Source: Saccoglossus kowalevskii (taxonomy: Eukaryota; Hemichordata; Enteropneusta; Harrimaniidae). From it: DNA of 38,964 nucleotides. A program made the position numbers and the translations under genes. The stretch spans positions 79,793-118,756 of the forward strand of contig NW_003108605.1 of assembly GCF_000003605.2 (NCBI RefSeq), read 5' to 3'. Of this stretch, positions 25,471 through 35,932 are shown piece after piece. A model generated the notes under the pieces. It had not been told where the DNA came from. It searched no databases and saw only the letters and a list, made by a program, of their open reading frames with translations. The stretch's first letter is position 1. Every line of letters begins with the position of its first letter.

Positions 25471-25662
25471 ATTTCATGAATAAGCTTGATTAAAACCTAA
25501 AGTTAACATTATTGCAGCAGTTCAATAAAAGCACAAATTCTGTACAATTTATATTCTATCACTTGATACATTAAGATTATAATTTCATAAATATGCTTGA
25601 TTAAAAGCTAAAATCAGTATTATTGCGGTTTAATAAAAACACAAACTCGGTGCAATTTATAA
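25471..25662. repeat. Two tandem copies of a 110-bp unit
   Basis: 'aatttcat.aata.gcttgattaaaa' begins at 25471 and again at 25581, and similarity continues through 'ttattgc' and 'acaatttata'. The copies have diverged by roughly a fifth by eye. No coding potential. Confidence 0.8.
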
Positions 25663-26612
25663 AATTAAACATGTACTACTATTTTTGAGGTCAACAGACT
25701 GGATAATTTGGTTTTAACAATTGATGACAAAAATTGACTTTGCACATTAAAATTCAGGGGTTATATTTTTATATAAAAACAAACCATCTAACAAGATTAC
25801 CTGTTATTCTATGAGTGAGTTACCATAAACAGAACACTACTGAATTATAACTAATACGATTCAACAGACTTAAATAGCTGATTTACAAAAGTTATCAACT
25901 TCTCAATTATTCACCATCGGAATCATCATGGAGATCAGAAATGCTGGTCTGATGCGCCTACGATTGGACAGCTGTTGAGAAAAAAGCTCAATAGCCTCTT
26001 AGCATTGTTATTTACTAGAAAATTAGTAGCTGATCCTGAGAGGAATAAATAGAACTCTTTTTACCTGTACATGTAATAAACATAAATGTTCCAAACAAGT
26101 TTCTCTCCACAAAGCAAAGTGACACTGTAAAACAATTCTTTTTTTCTCAATTTAGCTACTCTGTATGTTTATTAATTTATCTTGGATACAAATGTGATTT
26201 ACCAACATTGAGTTAATTTTAGCATTGAAACAAACACACTCAAATGGTACGTACCGTAGCCATCTCCAAATGTTTTACAGTCTATTACAATTGCACAGTG
26301 CTTTTATGCCAAATCCTAGATGTGAAGAGTTCAGTTTTCATGATTTAAAGCAGTCATTTAGATGTGGCAGCTATACAACAAAATAAGACAATATCACATT
26401 ACTATACATGTACACGAATGTTAATTATTGAAGAATCAGTCATCTCTAAAACGTATGCAATGGCTGCCTTTACTCAAATATATACCTGATTTTTATGAAT
26501 ATACATTTTATCTTGCTCACTTAGAATCAAAAAAAAAAAATTTAAATATCGCCAATACCATGGTTCCAAGGCCAAAACAGATTTTTCCTGAAATTGTCAA
26601 TTGTCCGTATCA

Positions 26613-26648
26613 AATGTGAGAGAGGTTGGAATGTCAACCCTTCTCTCT
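26613..26648. other. Hairpin GAGAGAGGTTG / CAACCCTTCTCTCTC
   Basis: An imperfect inverted repeat with a 3-base bulge and a 6-base loop, in the intergenic or RIC3 3' UTR region. Function unknown. Confidence 0.55.
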
Positions 26649-26793
26649 CAAAAACACAAATTTTTAAAGTTTGACTTAGTATATTACAATACTAGGTTAT
26701 GCCAAGCCTACATGTGAGATTCAATCTGCTCTGATAAAAAAAACTTGAAATTACAATTTTTTTTGCTTGTTTAGAGTAACTTAACACATACAT

Positions 26794-26857
26794 TTAACCC
26801 TTATCTGGTCAAGTGAAGTCAATGTAAAAGTACATTGAGCTGGCAGGATAGGGTTAA
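26794..26857. mobile_element. 64-bp TTAA-flanked fold-back element
   Basis: TTAACCCTTATC at the left is answered by GATAGGGTTAA at the right, and the centre is a perfect TCAATGTA-AAAG-TACATTGA hairpin. TTAA outside CCC...GGG ends is the hallmark of piggyBac-type insertions, so a very short piggyBac-derived MITE is possible. It could also be a simple hairpin. Confidence 0.5.
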
Positions 26858-27083
26858 ATCTAGATACTTATGGTGAGCTTGAGAAAGAGAATGACACACA
26901 GCAATAGACATTTTGTTAATATGTAATTACACTAATTAACTCTAATCAGTTGTATCTATTCAAATGAGCCATAACTTTTAAAGCATCTAATGTATCAGTT
27001 AACACAGTACTCAGTGAGACAATTGCTGATTAACTTGATGCCTTTGGTTAGCTAAACTGTACTCAAAACTAAAAAAAACACTC

Positions 27084-30000
27084 TTAATCTTCTTCTTCTT
27101 TCACTTTTCTTTTCCTAACTTTCTTACACATGTCATCATCTTCTATACCATTCTCAGGTATAAGTGTATCATTGTAATTATCATTCAAATCATCATGAGC
27201 ACCTTGATCGTTGTCAACAACCAGCTTCTCTTCTTTACAAATTTTTTTTTCATCTACTATTTCTTCATTTTCATCCTCCATATCATTTGCATAAATGTCC
27301 TCATCAACATCACTATCATCTTCTACTTCTTCAACATAAACAACCTTCCTCTTAGGGGGACCTCTTGATCTTCTAGATCTAGGAACATCCGCTTTGTACT
27401 TTACAGGGACATTTCTTTTCCTAGCATGAGTAGTCTTCTTGGGCACTCTTTTCACAACCACCTCTTCTTCGTATTCGTCCTCCTCATCATCGTAGTATTC
27501 ATCAACGTAGTCCCTGTCCATATCATGATCATCATAATAAGGGTCATCAACTTTCTGTGGGCGTCTGCGTTTTGGCCTGACTGACGCTTTGGGGGATTCA
27601 TTAGTTGCCATCTGCTCAGTGACTTGACTCATGGCTACACCCATTTTATTCATGTATTCCATCATTTTCTCCATAGCCTTCTCTGTTTCTTCAAGACGCT
27701 TCTGGAGTGTCACAATGTCATCACCTGGAAATAAACATAAAAAAACTGATTTATTAGATTATTGCCTTATGAAATCACCATTGTTGTAACATCAGTGACC
27801 TACATGTCATGTATTAACACACTGCAATAACCTATACAATAGATTTTCAGAGGCATAATCCGCTTAGCCATCAAAATACCAAAATTATCTTTTTGAAAAT
27901 ATGTACATTATCATAGGTATAATGAATAAATTAAAGATCAACTCATTATGAGATCTTTCTTGGTTGCTACCTCAACAGGAGATCGCTTATACAGTTTTCT
28001 AAATCATAATATTACGGAATATATTATTATCATCATAAACTTCCACATTATGAAACACACCCAAGAAATTAGTCAAGAAAACCATCAGAGATGGCAGCTT
28101 GGGAAGTAAGTAAACTTGTAAGTAAGCTTGGTGAGTGAAAAACGGTGTGCAAAATTCACCATTTCAATCAAGAAATAATTAGATACTGGTAACTACTAAA
28201 CCACTAACACTACACCACCCTTTAAGTGGCAATAGCTGTGATTTTGAACATATTTTTGTTTAAATATACGTTAACTACATAAAGATGACCAAATCTTAAC
28301 AAAATATTATTTTAAACACAATTGCATGGACAAAGTCACCCTACACAAGGCTTATGTCACATTAAAAGAACTGTGAAAACTAAAGGTTGAGTAGTTGCCA
28401 TTGGTCATGTGATGTGAACCGTAGAAAATCATGACACACAACGCATACTTATGGAAATTGGCACTTAAAATCACTAGTGAGAGGCTGACTGAGATAAATA
28501 GCCTCTCAAGATAGTGACATATTTGACATTTCGTCCAGGGCCCAGGTAAGTTGTCATCCTGTACCATAATCCCTGACGTTCGCTCAACAAAACTAGGTCT
28601 CAATAAATGATTCCCTCTGGAGACCCAGATGCAACCACTCTGTAACATATGCAAATTAACATGCAATTCACATCTTGCTTCCACCAGAACTGTATGACTA
28701 TCAAATACACACTAAATTTCAAAATGTTTTAAATTTTGTTTATTTGACTCAGTATCAGTGTTCACCACTCTGAATCACAAATCAATTTTAAATGTGTTTT
28801 ACCCCTGTTACTACATTACAGGTCTCAAGTCCTTAGTAATGCTGAGCCCTGCATGCTGAAAACACCACTGTCTTATCATTACCTTCTTCTTCCACATATT
28901 GAGGTAAATTTTTGTCAGCTCTTTCCCTGTACTTGTCTGGCTTCAATTCTTTTTGTAACGTTCTCTGAAGTTCTTCTTCATAGACTCGTCTACTGCGCGA
29001 GTCCATCGCTGCAGCATAATTATCAGTGGGAGTAGTATTAATACAAGGAGCACCGCGGATAGGTTGACCAGTGATTGGATCTTTCTGACCTTGATCTTTG
29101 AAGAATATCTGCAAAATTCAAAGCAAAAGGTTGAAGAGCCCATTACACGTATATTGTGATATGAAGAACATGCAAGCAATGTAGTACCTATAATAAAATC
29201 TAAAACTGCAAGAAAATCAAGGTGCATACATGGGTGAAGCAGAAGTATATATCAAGAGACTACAATAATCAAAGTCAAATTCACTACACGCAATTAACAA
29301 TGAACTTTAGTATTCTGATTATCAATTTCAAAGAAATATTGTATTTGAAAGTCACCAAGAGTGTCAGCTGGAGCATTCAAGGCAATGTTGCTAAGCCCTA
29401 GGCATTAGTTGCCTGAAAACCATTCAAGTGGCAGGCCAAACAGATATGGTTGCAGTGCATAATAACAGAAGACATATATTATAAGTATGTTTGCCCACTG
29501 TTTGCATGTTTAAAGTGTGCTTGCATTCTGAGCACACTTGAAGCATGCTGCAGGGTGCGACAATAATCTTAACTCACCCGATACATAATGTATGCAAAAT
29601 AAACAATGATACCGACAGCATAGACTGGCAGTACAGAGCTCATCATGCCTCGTGATTTTCCAGCCCCTTCTTTTTGAGCCTGTGGTGCCATTTGAGCTGC
29701 TACTCGATCACCTCCCATTGGTCCTGAAGTGAAGTGACAAATCGCATAAAAAAGATGAGAAATATAAAATCAAAAAAAAACTTACAAACTCACTTTATAG
29801 AGAATGGTAGCTTTCATGAACTACAACGGCTTTCTCTCCAGGCAGTTTTGCTATGATTTAAAACATTGATACAGATATGCATTTTATATAGCAGCATTAT
29901 GCAAATTACCGACATACCTGCACAATTACCTGGTGAGAACACAGTAGTTGTCAATCCAATTAATATACAAATACTTGCTAATCAACACAATAATTGTATG

Positions 30001-31346
30001 TGATCATAACAATACAAATACCCAATAAAGAATGAAAATTACAATGTAAAAAAAACTACTATGACTTAGATTTAACAGGATCGCAACTGCTGTACTGGAA
30101 AGCATACAAGTACATGTACAATGCTATTTTTACCTCGATTTGGAGGACTTCTTGGACCATGATGCCTCATGTGTGGTGGATACACTGCAAAGAAAGTAAT
30201 GAGCGTAGCATATTTTAATGTTTATATTATTAAAGTTTGTTTAATATTATTAAACAAACAAATTACTGACTATTGATAAAGACTCAAAGATGTGTAATTT
30301 TATCAAAGCATAAATGGCAGCATAACAAGGATCCAAGGAGCTTTGCAATCACTTTTGACTTTTGTCATGTATGTACATGTTTGAATACTAACGTGTGTGA
30401 AGACAGCGTAAAGTTCGATTCGCATATGATTGGCGTATGATAGTTGTACGATTGAAATTTACACAAATGTTTATATATAGCAAATAAATACCCTCATTGT
30501 TTGAGTTTGAGTGACATTGCTTAGACTCTAGACTACAGTAACTTAGAATCAAATTATATCATCAGACAGATCTTACGTGCAAATTGTTACAAATGAAAAG
30601 GTAAAACCTTTGACACCAGACTGAAAACCCCCTTCCCATCTTCAGTATTATGAGGCGAGGTCAGAACTTTTATTTTGACCTATTATTCCTTTTCCGCTCT
30701 GTTATTAGTATTTTATACTGCCAGCCTTTTAATCTCCATATTCCAGGATGCTCTACTACAAGATAATCATCAGCCAAGCGACAAAGTTAAATGTTCAAAA
30801 TGTTTTCAACTGTATTCCATCTATGTTCACTATTTCATTTCCTGATTCGTGTATTTTTGACATACCAGGAAGTTGTTTGAAATGCAATTCCAGAATAGCT
30901 TGTTTTTAAATTCTCTTTTGTTAATTTTGCATGTAATAGTAATATGTTATGCATATCATATGTTATGCTTAACAACCTTCCTCTTAGGGGGACCTCTCGA
31001 CCTTCTCCTGTTAGGACAGTTAGTAATACTGTATTGTACAATGGTCTACATCAATGCATAGAGCCTATACTATAGAGTAAGTATATGTGAAATACTTTAT
31101 TTTAGCTGGATTTAATTTTCGCTGAAACGGCTTTTTGGGTATTTTATATGGAACTTATTTTCACTTATTTTTTTTGATGAGTTGAATGTGAAACAGAAAA
31201 AGAAGTATATTTGCTGGTTTTTATTTTCACTGAATCATTCCTTGCGCGAAAATAGCGAAAATAAAGTATTCTACAGTATTATATGTGTTGGTAATAATTA
31301 ATTACCAAATAAACAAACAAACTAAACAAACAAATAAATAAATGAA

Positions 31347-31401
<55 letters not shown>

Positions 31402-31767
31402 AAATAATTTATCTTTCTAAACTATTTTATTTTTCTGCAGTCTGTAGTTATGTTAATTTAAGGTTTGTTTCTGTAAAATTAAACTAGCTACGCTGCATAA
31501 CAAACAGAATATTTATTGTATGCCAAAAAATTGAAGGTCATCTAAATATCGGACCATCTGACAAATGTCAAAAATATAATAATAATTAATCAACTTACTT
31601 TGTGTATCATCCCTTTCAGTGCCAGTCCCACTACTTTCGCCTCCCCCAAACCACTGTTTGTACATGTTACTGAATATAGAGGGGTACAGAATGGCATTGC
31701 AAACTATCATAACAGTGAAGACAAAACAAGCAGTGTGATGAAACGCCATTTTGGATTTTCGGATCAT
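27084..31767 (-). CDS. RIC3: RIC3, nicotinic acetylcholine receptor chaperone, five exons
   Basis: Minus-strand exons 31767-31599, 30184-30134, 29723-29578, 29108-28883 and 27724-27084 join in frame through GT-AG introns to about 410 residues (human about 369). RIC3 is an ER membrane protein known to promote folding and assembly of nicotinic receptors. Seen: a hydrophobic N-terminal segment (about residues 12-32), a His/Pro-rich linker (YPPHMRHHGPRSPPNR), a second membrane segment (residues 104-121, VLPVYAVGIIVYFAYIMY), and a coiled coil, LQKRLEETEKAMEKMM, closely resembling the human LQEKLKETEAAMEKL. The C-terminal tail alternates acidic and basic runs and is not recognised. Two ATGs compete: 31767, and 31749, which has the better context and gives MAFHHT, nearer to the vertebrate N-terminus. 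It is convergent with BRD10 and divergent from RPS11. Confidence 0.92.
30971..31006 (-). pseudogene. 36-bp copy of RIC3 last-exon sequence in intron 1
   Basis: These 36 bp match 27339-27374 in RIC3 exon 5 at 34 positions. On the minus strand both encode RRSRGPPKRKVV in an open frame. The two differences (AGA/AGG, TCA/TCG) are synonymous. The frame runs from a stop about 20 codons upstream to a stop six codons downstream, with no Met. It may be a partial exon duplication, a fragment carried in by a mobile element, or a cryptic alternative exon. A MITE copy starts 80 bp away. Confidence 0.7.
31086..31276. mobile_element. MITE family 'CTGTAGAATACTTTATTTT', copy 2
   Basis: Same family as 3011-3205: GAAATACTTTATTTTAGCTGG and 'aattttcgctgaaa' at the left, 'gcgaaaataaagtattctacag' at the right, and the shared interior 'ggctttttggg'. 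TA flanks both ends. The left terminus has lost one base relative to copy 1. It lies in RIC3 intron 1. Confidence 0.85.
31310..31405. repeat. (AAAT)n / (AAAC)n microsatellite
   Basis: About 95 bp of aaac repeats turning into nearly pure aaat repeats, in RIC3 intron 1 just beyond the MITE. It resembles the A-rich simple repeats often found next to mobile elements. Confidence 0.95.
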
Positions 31768-32244
31768 AGTACTTTTAGTTTGAGCCTGTATGTTCGAGCA
31801 TTATCGGTAAGTTAAAGAAATGATGCATAATCGTTATTTTTATATTATATATTTTGTAATGGATAATAACCAATATATTATGATTTTTTTAATGTTTTAA
31901 TCCTAAAATTACAAATATTATTAGTAGTACGAATCCATATACTACAATTACTACTTGCGCGCTGTGTCACGTGATCATTGAAATTATATAAACAAAAAAA
32001 ATTGCGTTAAAAATTCTTATGCGAAGAATTTAGGATTTTATTGGTTGCCTTACAATGCTATAACTACAAAAAATATTAAATTTACCAATTTATTGTCATC
32101 TGTTCAAACACAATGTATTTAACTGTCACGGTCTTGCGGGAGAGCAGCTTGTCCGACGAGATTTTGCGAGATTTACCAATAATTTAAGCTTATGAAACCC
32201 CGTAGCCGACCCATGTTCCATCCTTTTCCAACAAGAAGCCCAAG
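31768..32244. promoter_or_regulatory. Bidirectional promoter of RIC3 and RPS11
   Basis: Only 477 bp separate the two start codons. A full palindromic E-box, TCACGTGA, lies at 31967-31974. CCTTTTCC at 32222-32229, 16-23 bases before the RPS11 ATG, is a typical terminal oligopyrimidine (5'TOP) start, which places the RPS11 transcription start near 32222 and predicts mTOR-linked translational control. Where RIC3 starts is not visible. Confidence 0.65.
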
Positions 32245-35200
32245 ATGGCGGATCAGGTACGATTGTCACATGGACATTATTACCACGACATTCTTTATTT
32301 AATGGCAATGTTATAATGAATAGATGTATCATTAAGAATGGTTGTTGTAGTCTCTAAGAGTGACAAGCGTCTAATATTTCCAACAACCAATTTTACTAAC
32401 GAATTCCTAATTCCTGTGTTTAAGTCAAACATCAAAACACGCGTGATACTCCATCCCATTGACTGCAGCCGATTCTTGAGATCGTGGCTCGTGTTATGCA
32501 TGTGGAAAATCCATCCATAATGAATGCTACGGTAGAGGAGTCCTAAAATAGTCGTCTATGCGTTTTCATTGCCAATAACTTCTAATGATTATAAATAAAT
32601 TCATAATGCACTTGTTTATTGACAATGAAATGCTGCCCGGGAGGGAAGTCTATTCCACTATTGGTTATGATTCCAAAAGGTGTACTAGTATTCTAATTTT
32701 TTACATTGCAATGCCTCTACCTGAAGGAAAGAGTCCCTTATAGCTCCCCACCCTGAATCCTAATCCTTGCGCTCCAGCCTCAATGTGTTTCAATATGCCC
32801 CTCCAAATAAATAAATAACTTACTTTGAGTTGATATATATAATTGAAATGGAGGAGGGGCAAGGATAGATTTAGGAACTCTTGCCGACCTGCAAAACTGT
32901 TGAACTTTCTCTCGCCCTTGGCACTATGATCAAACTGTTTGAAATGACAGTTACTGGTATTAACAAGACGATGTTTTCAACACTATACAGGGGCAACTAC
33001 CACGACAAAAACAACAACAAAAAGATTTTGCTGCTGAGCAGGTATTCTAAATCCAGGACAGGGGTCTTTGGATTTTAAGCACGCGTACATAATCATTTAT
33101 CTGAGGTGAAGGGTGAAAGGACTCAACTAAAAATTAAAAAATACATTCCACATAAGTATCATTGAAGTCTCCACAAACAATGTACCAGTAAAAACATGTT
33201 TTAGTGTGAGGTACAAAGTTATGAATCAATATTCCCATTCATATTTTCATTTTGTGTTGTATGGTATAATACAAAAAAAAACAAGTTGCAAATATTCTGC
33301 TGGGTACATAATAAGGTTATCAGAAAATCACCTTCAAAGAAAATAATGCATATCACAATCAATTCAGTGTCCATATTGTCTGCATTTCATTCAATGCAGT
33401 TCTTATTTCTGTCAATGACTGACAGAACTGCAAATGCTCGTATCTAATTTTTGTTCTGTCTTCAGAAATGTCACATCCGTCTTGCGTGCAGAAATGTTTG
33501 AGAAAATTATTTATTACCACTTATTATATATTTGAGTCAAATAAATTTTATTTCATAGATCAAATGGAATACAAAATTCCCTGCAATGTGTTAAGGGAAT
33601 CACTTGTATTATCTTACCATTATAGCAGATGCACTTTCTTCATAATATTGAAAATGAGGGTCAGTAATTACAGCTTCCAAAGCTCAACTGTATTTGCCAC
33701 GTTTCTGTTTTCAGCTAGTGCATTATTTGTTGCCACCTCAGAAGTTGATACTACTTGTACATGCTTTAACAGTCCTAAAATCATAAATGTATTGGAAGCT
33801 GGTTAAAATTGTCTTTATTTTGTCATGTTATTTGTACTTGTGTGTTGGTGTTACACTGGTGAAACATAATGTGTACATTAATAATTTGAAGCTAGTTGTC
33901 CTCGTTGATTTTATTTCATACACAAACTAAATCAGTGTTGGTTTTAAAATTTTAAAGGTAATTCCATACATGAATATTCCACTTCATAAATCTTGAGACA
34001 CAACACTGAATGTAAAATTGACTATGCCGAATGTACAGAGAAAGCAGTTCTTTACAACTAAAGTGACCAAATTGACATTTGAGATGCATTTTAAAAACGG
34101 TAAAATATAGATTCATTGAATTGCTGGTAAATTTACATTAAGCATAGAAAATTGTACATTCAAAAAAAGTGGAACTTTGAAATCAGTCTTGCTTTTTCAC
34201 CCTTCATTTGCTACCCATTTTGATGTTTTATTACAGACTGAGAGGGCCTTCCAGAAACAGCCCACGGTATTTCAAAACAAAAAGAGAGTTCTTGGTTCTG
34301 GTAAGAAGAAAAATTTACGGCTTGTGAGAAACATTGGTTTAGGATTTAAAACTCCTCGCGAGGTGAGTAAAGCAAAATTAATTGCCAATATCGACTAAAC
34401 TACATATGGCCTCTATTTTAACTGTACATGATGTTTATCACGATGGTCTTCTTAAATTACTTATGCTGAAACTGCCTTTTGGCAATTGCTGATACAGTTC
34501 GATAAATTTAATGCGTTAAGTATTGTTTGACTACATGTAAATGCAAATCCCTAAACTTCTATCTCGTCTTTCAGGCCAGTCAAGGCACTTACATTGATAA
34601 GAAATGTCCATTCACTGGTAATGTTCATATTCGTGGAAGGATTCTTAATGGTGTCGTCACCAAAATGAAGATGCAAAGAACAATAGTGGTTCGTCGGGAT
34701 TATCTTCATTATATCAAAAAATACAACAGATTTGAGAAGAGACACAAAAATATTTCAGTTCATCTTTCTCCATGTTTTAGGTAAGTATATCATTCCACAT
34801 ATACAATTTGTTGGGTTTTTTTATGTTGCACAAATGTTAGTCTTTGGTGTAAGGCTATGTATTAGCTATGTTTTGATATGAATTAGTTCCAATAGGCTAA
34901 ACTTATAGATTTAGGAACATACTCCTGTAAAATATTTGATGTAATGTATAGTATCCTGCAAGTAGTTGGGGCATTTCTGTATAAAACATATTCTGACTTT
35001 TGTCTCAGATAACATATATGCACTGTAAATGATGTTTTCACGATGGTCTTCTTATGCCTCTCATTGGCACTGCTGAGAACTGCCTTTTGGCAATTGCTGA
35101 TACAGTTGCATTTATTTTCCCAGCTGAATTGAGGACGATGCAATCAACTTTGTTCACATATGTCACTATATAGGGGCAGCCTGGCTTGAAACTTAAGACA

Positions 35201-35584
35201 ATTCAGGAAACCTGTTTTTCCTTACAAGTCGAGGGGAAAAAATACAAAATTTTCACAACAAAACAATTCGTTGGGGTTCCAGAGAGAATTCATGAAAAAA
35301 ACATCTTGTACATTTTATGCCAGAGAATTAATATTCCTTGATGAATTCCCTTTTTTCATCCAATTTCGTAAGTAGCAGCATAAACACATGGTTGCAATAT
35401 ATAAGGATGCCTCTGTTGCACAATTTTATTTATTTACCTTATGTTTACTTGCAGAGATTTGACTGTTGGTGATGTTGTGACCATTGGAGAATGCAGACCA
35501 CTTAGTAAAACTGTGCGTTTTAATGTGCTCAAAGTCTCTAAGGCCCCAGGGAGCATGAAGAAAAAGGCTTTCCAAAAGTTTTAA
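32245..35584 (+). CDS. RPS11: RPS11, small-subunit ribosomal protein uS17, four exons
   Basis: Exons 32245-32256, 34237-34362, 34575-34780 and 35455-35584 give 157 residues (human 158), all introns GT-AG. The protein is the cytosolic 40S subunit protein S11. Seen: MADQ then [44 protein letters not shown], the conserved core [55 protein letters not shown] and a C-terminal FQKF. Exon 1 codes only four residues, a common ribosomal-protein layout that keeps the 5'TOP leader beside the first intron. Introns 2 and 3 each host a C/D snoRNA. The most variable stretch is [12 protein letters not shown]. Confidence 0.98.
32257..34236 (+). other. RPS11 intron 1 (2 kb), no gene recognised
   Basis: AT-rich intron. 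It holds an imperfect hairpin near 33397-33430 (TGCAGT..TCTGTCA / TGACAGAACTGCA). I found no third copy of the snoRNA that occupies introns 2 and 3. Confidence 0.6.
34420..34499 (+). ncRNA. SNORD35: C/D box snoRNA, U35 (SNORD35)-like, in RPS11 intron 2
   Basis: Terminal stem AACTGT/ACAGTT, C box ATGATGT (34428-34434), D box CTGA (34489-34492), internal CTGA (34466-34469). The block TCACGATGGTCTT downstream of the C box matches the conserved antisense element of vertebrate U35, which directs 2'-O-methylation of 28S rRNA. Human RPS11 hosts U35B in an intron, so the host gene agrees. The C box ends in T rather than A, as I recall also for human U35. It ends 75 bases before the 3' splice site, the usual spacing for intronic C/D RNAs. 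Confidence 0.85.
35022..35106 (+). ncRNA. SNORD35: Second U35-like C/D box snoRNA, in RPS11 intron 3
   Basis: Paralogue of the intron-2 copy: terminal stem ACTGTA/TACAGT, C box ATGATGT (35029-35035), the same TTCACGATGGTCTTCTTA block, and a shared 3' half AACTGCCTTTTGGCAATTGCTGATACAG with D box CTGA at 35097-35100. The middle differs (TGCCTCTCATTGGCACTG is present only here). It ends about 350 bases before the 3' splice site, longer than usual. Both copies keep boxes and stem, so both may be functional. Confidence 0.82.
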
Positions 35585-35626
35585 GAATACCATTTTGCTG
35601 GGACATTTGTTATGAACATCATGTAA

Positions 35627-35632
35627 AATAAA
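35627..35632 (+). terminator. RPS11: RPS11 polyadenylation signal AATAAA
   Basis: Canonical AATAAA 43 bases after the stop codon, followed by a GT/T-rich stretch (TTGTCTTGTTTTTTTTTG, about 35659-35675), giving the short 3' UTR expected of a ribosomal protein gene. Confidence 0.85.
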
Positions 35633-35818
35633 TCTATCAAGTGGCTCAGTATTAATTGTCTTGTTTTTTTTTGCTTCAACTTCACTGCCTACTGGTACCG
35701 GTACTACTGTAGTAGCTATATTACTAAATGCATGCATTCATTCATGGAATGTAACAGACTACAAATTAGTGCAAAGGTGGTACATGTATATTACTTGTAT
35801 GTACACAATTAAGTATCA

Positions 35819-35928
35819 GGGCAGCCAATTTGCTAACTTGGGGGGGGGGGCTAGATTTGAAAGACAACTTTTTAGTCAAAACCCAAGCAGTTGACCAATT
35901 CGCCAGTGAGTTTGCAAATTGGCTGCCC
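35819..35928. mobile_element. 110-bp fold-back element with 15-bp perfect arms
   Basis: GGGCAGCCAATTTGC (35819-35833) is exactly inverted at 35914-35928. AGTAT lies outside each end and could be a target duplication or chance. The interior has a run of about ten G. It is probably a small MITE; the superfamily cannot be assigned. Confidence 0.7.
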
Positions 35929-35932
35929 CAGT

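Noticed and set aside
24998-25477. 159-codon minus-strand open frame with hydrophobic residues
   Set aside because: It is rich in Phe, Leu, Ile and Tyr as expected from A/T-rich DNA, runs through the 25254 palindrome, and matches no known membrane family.
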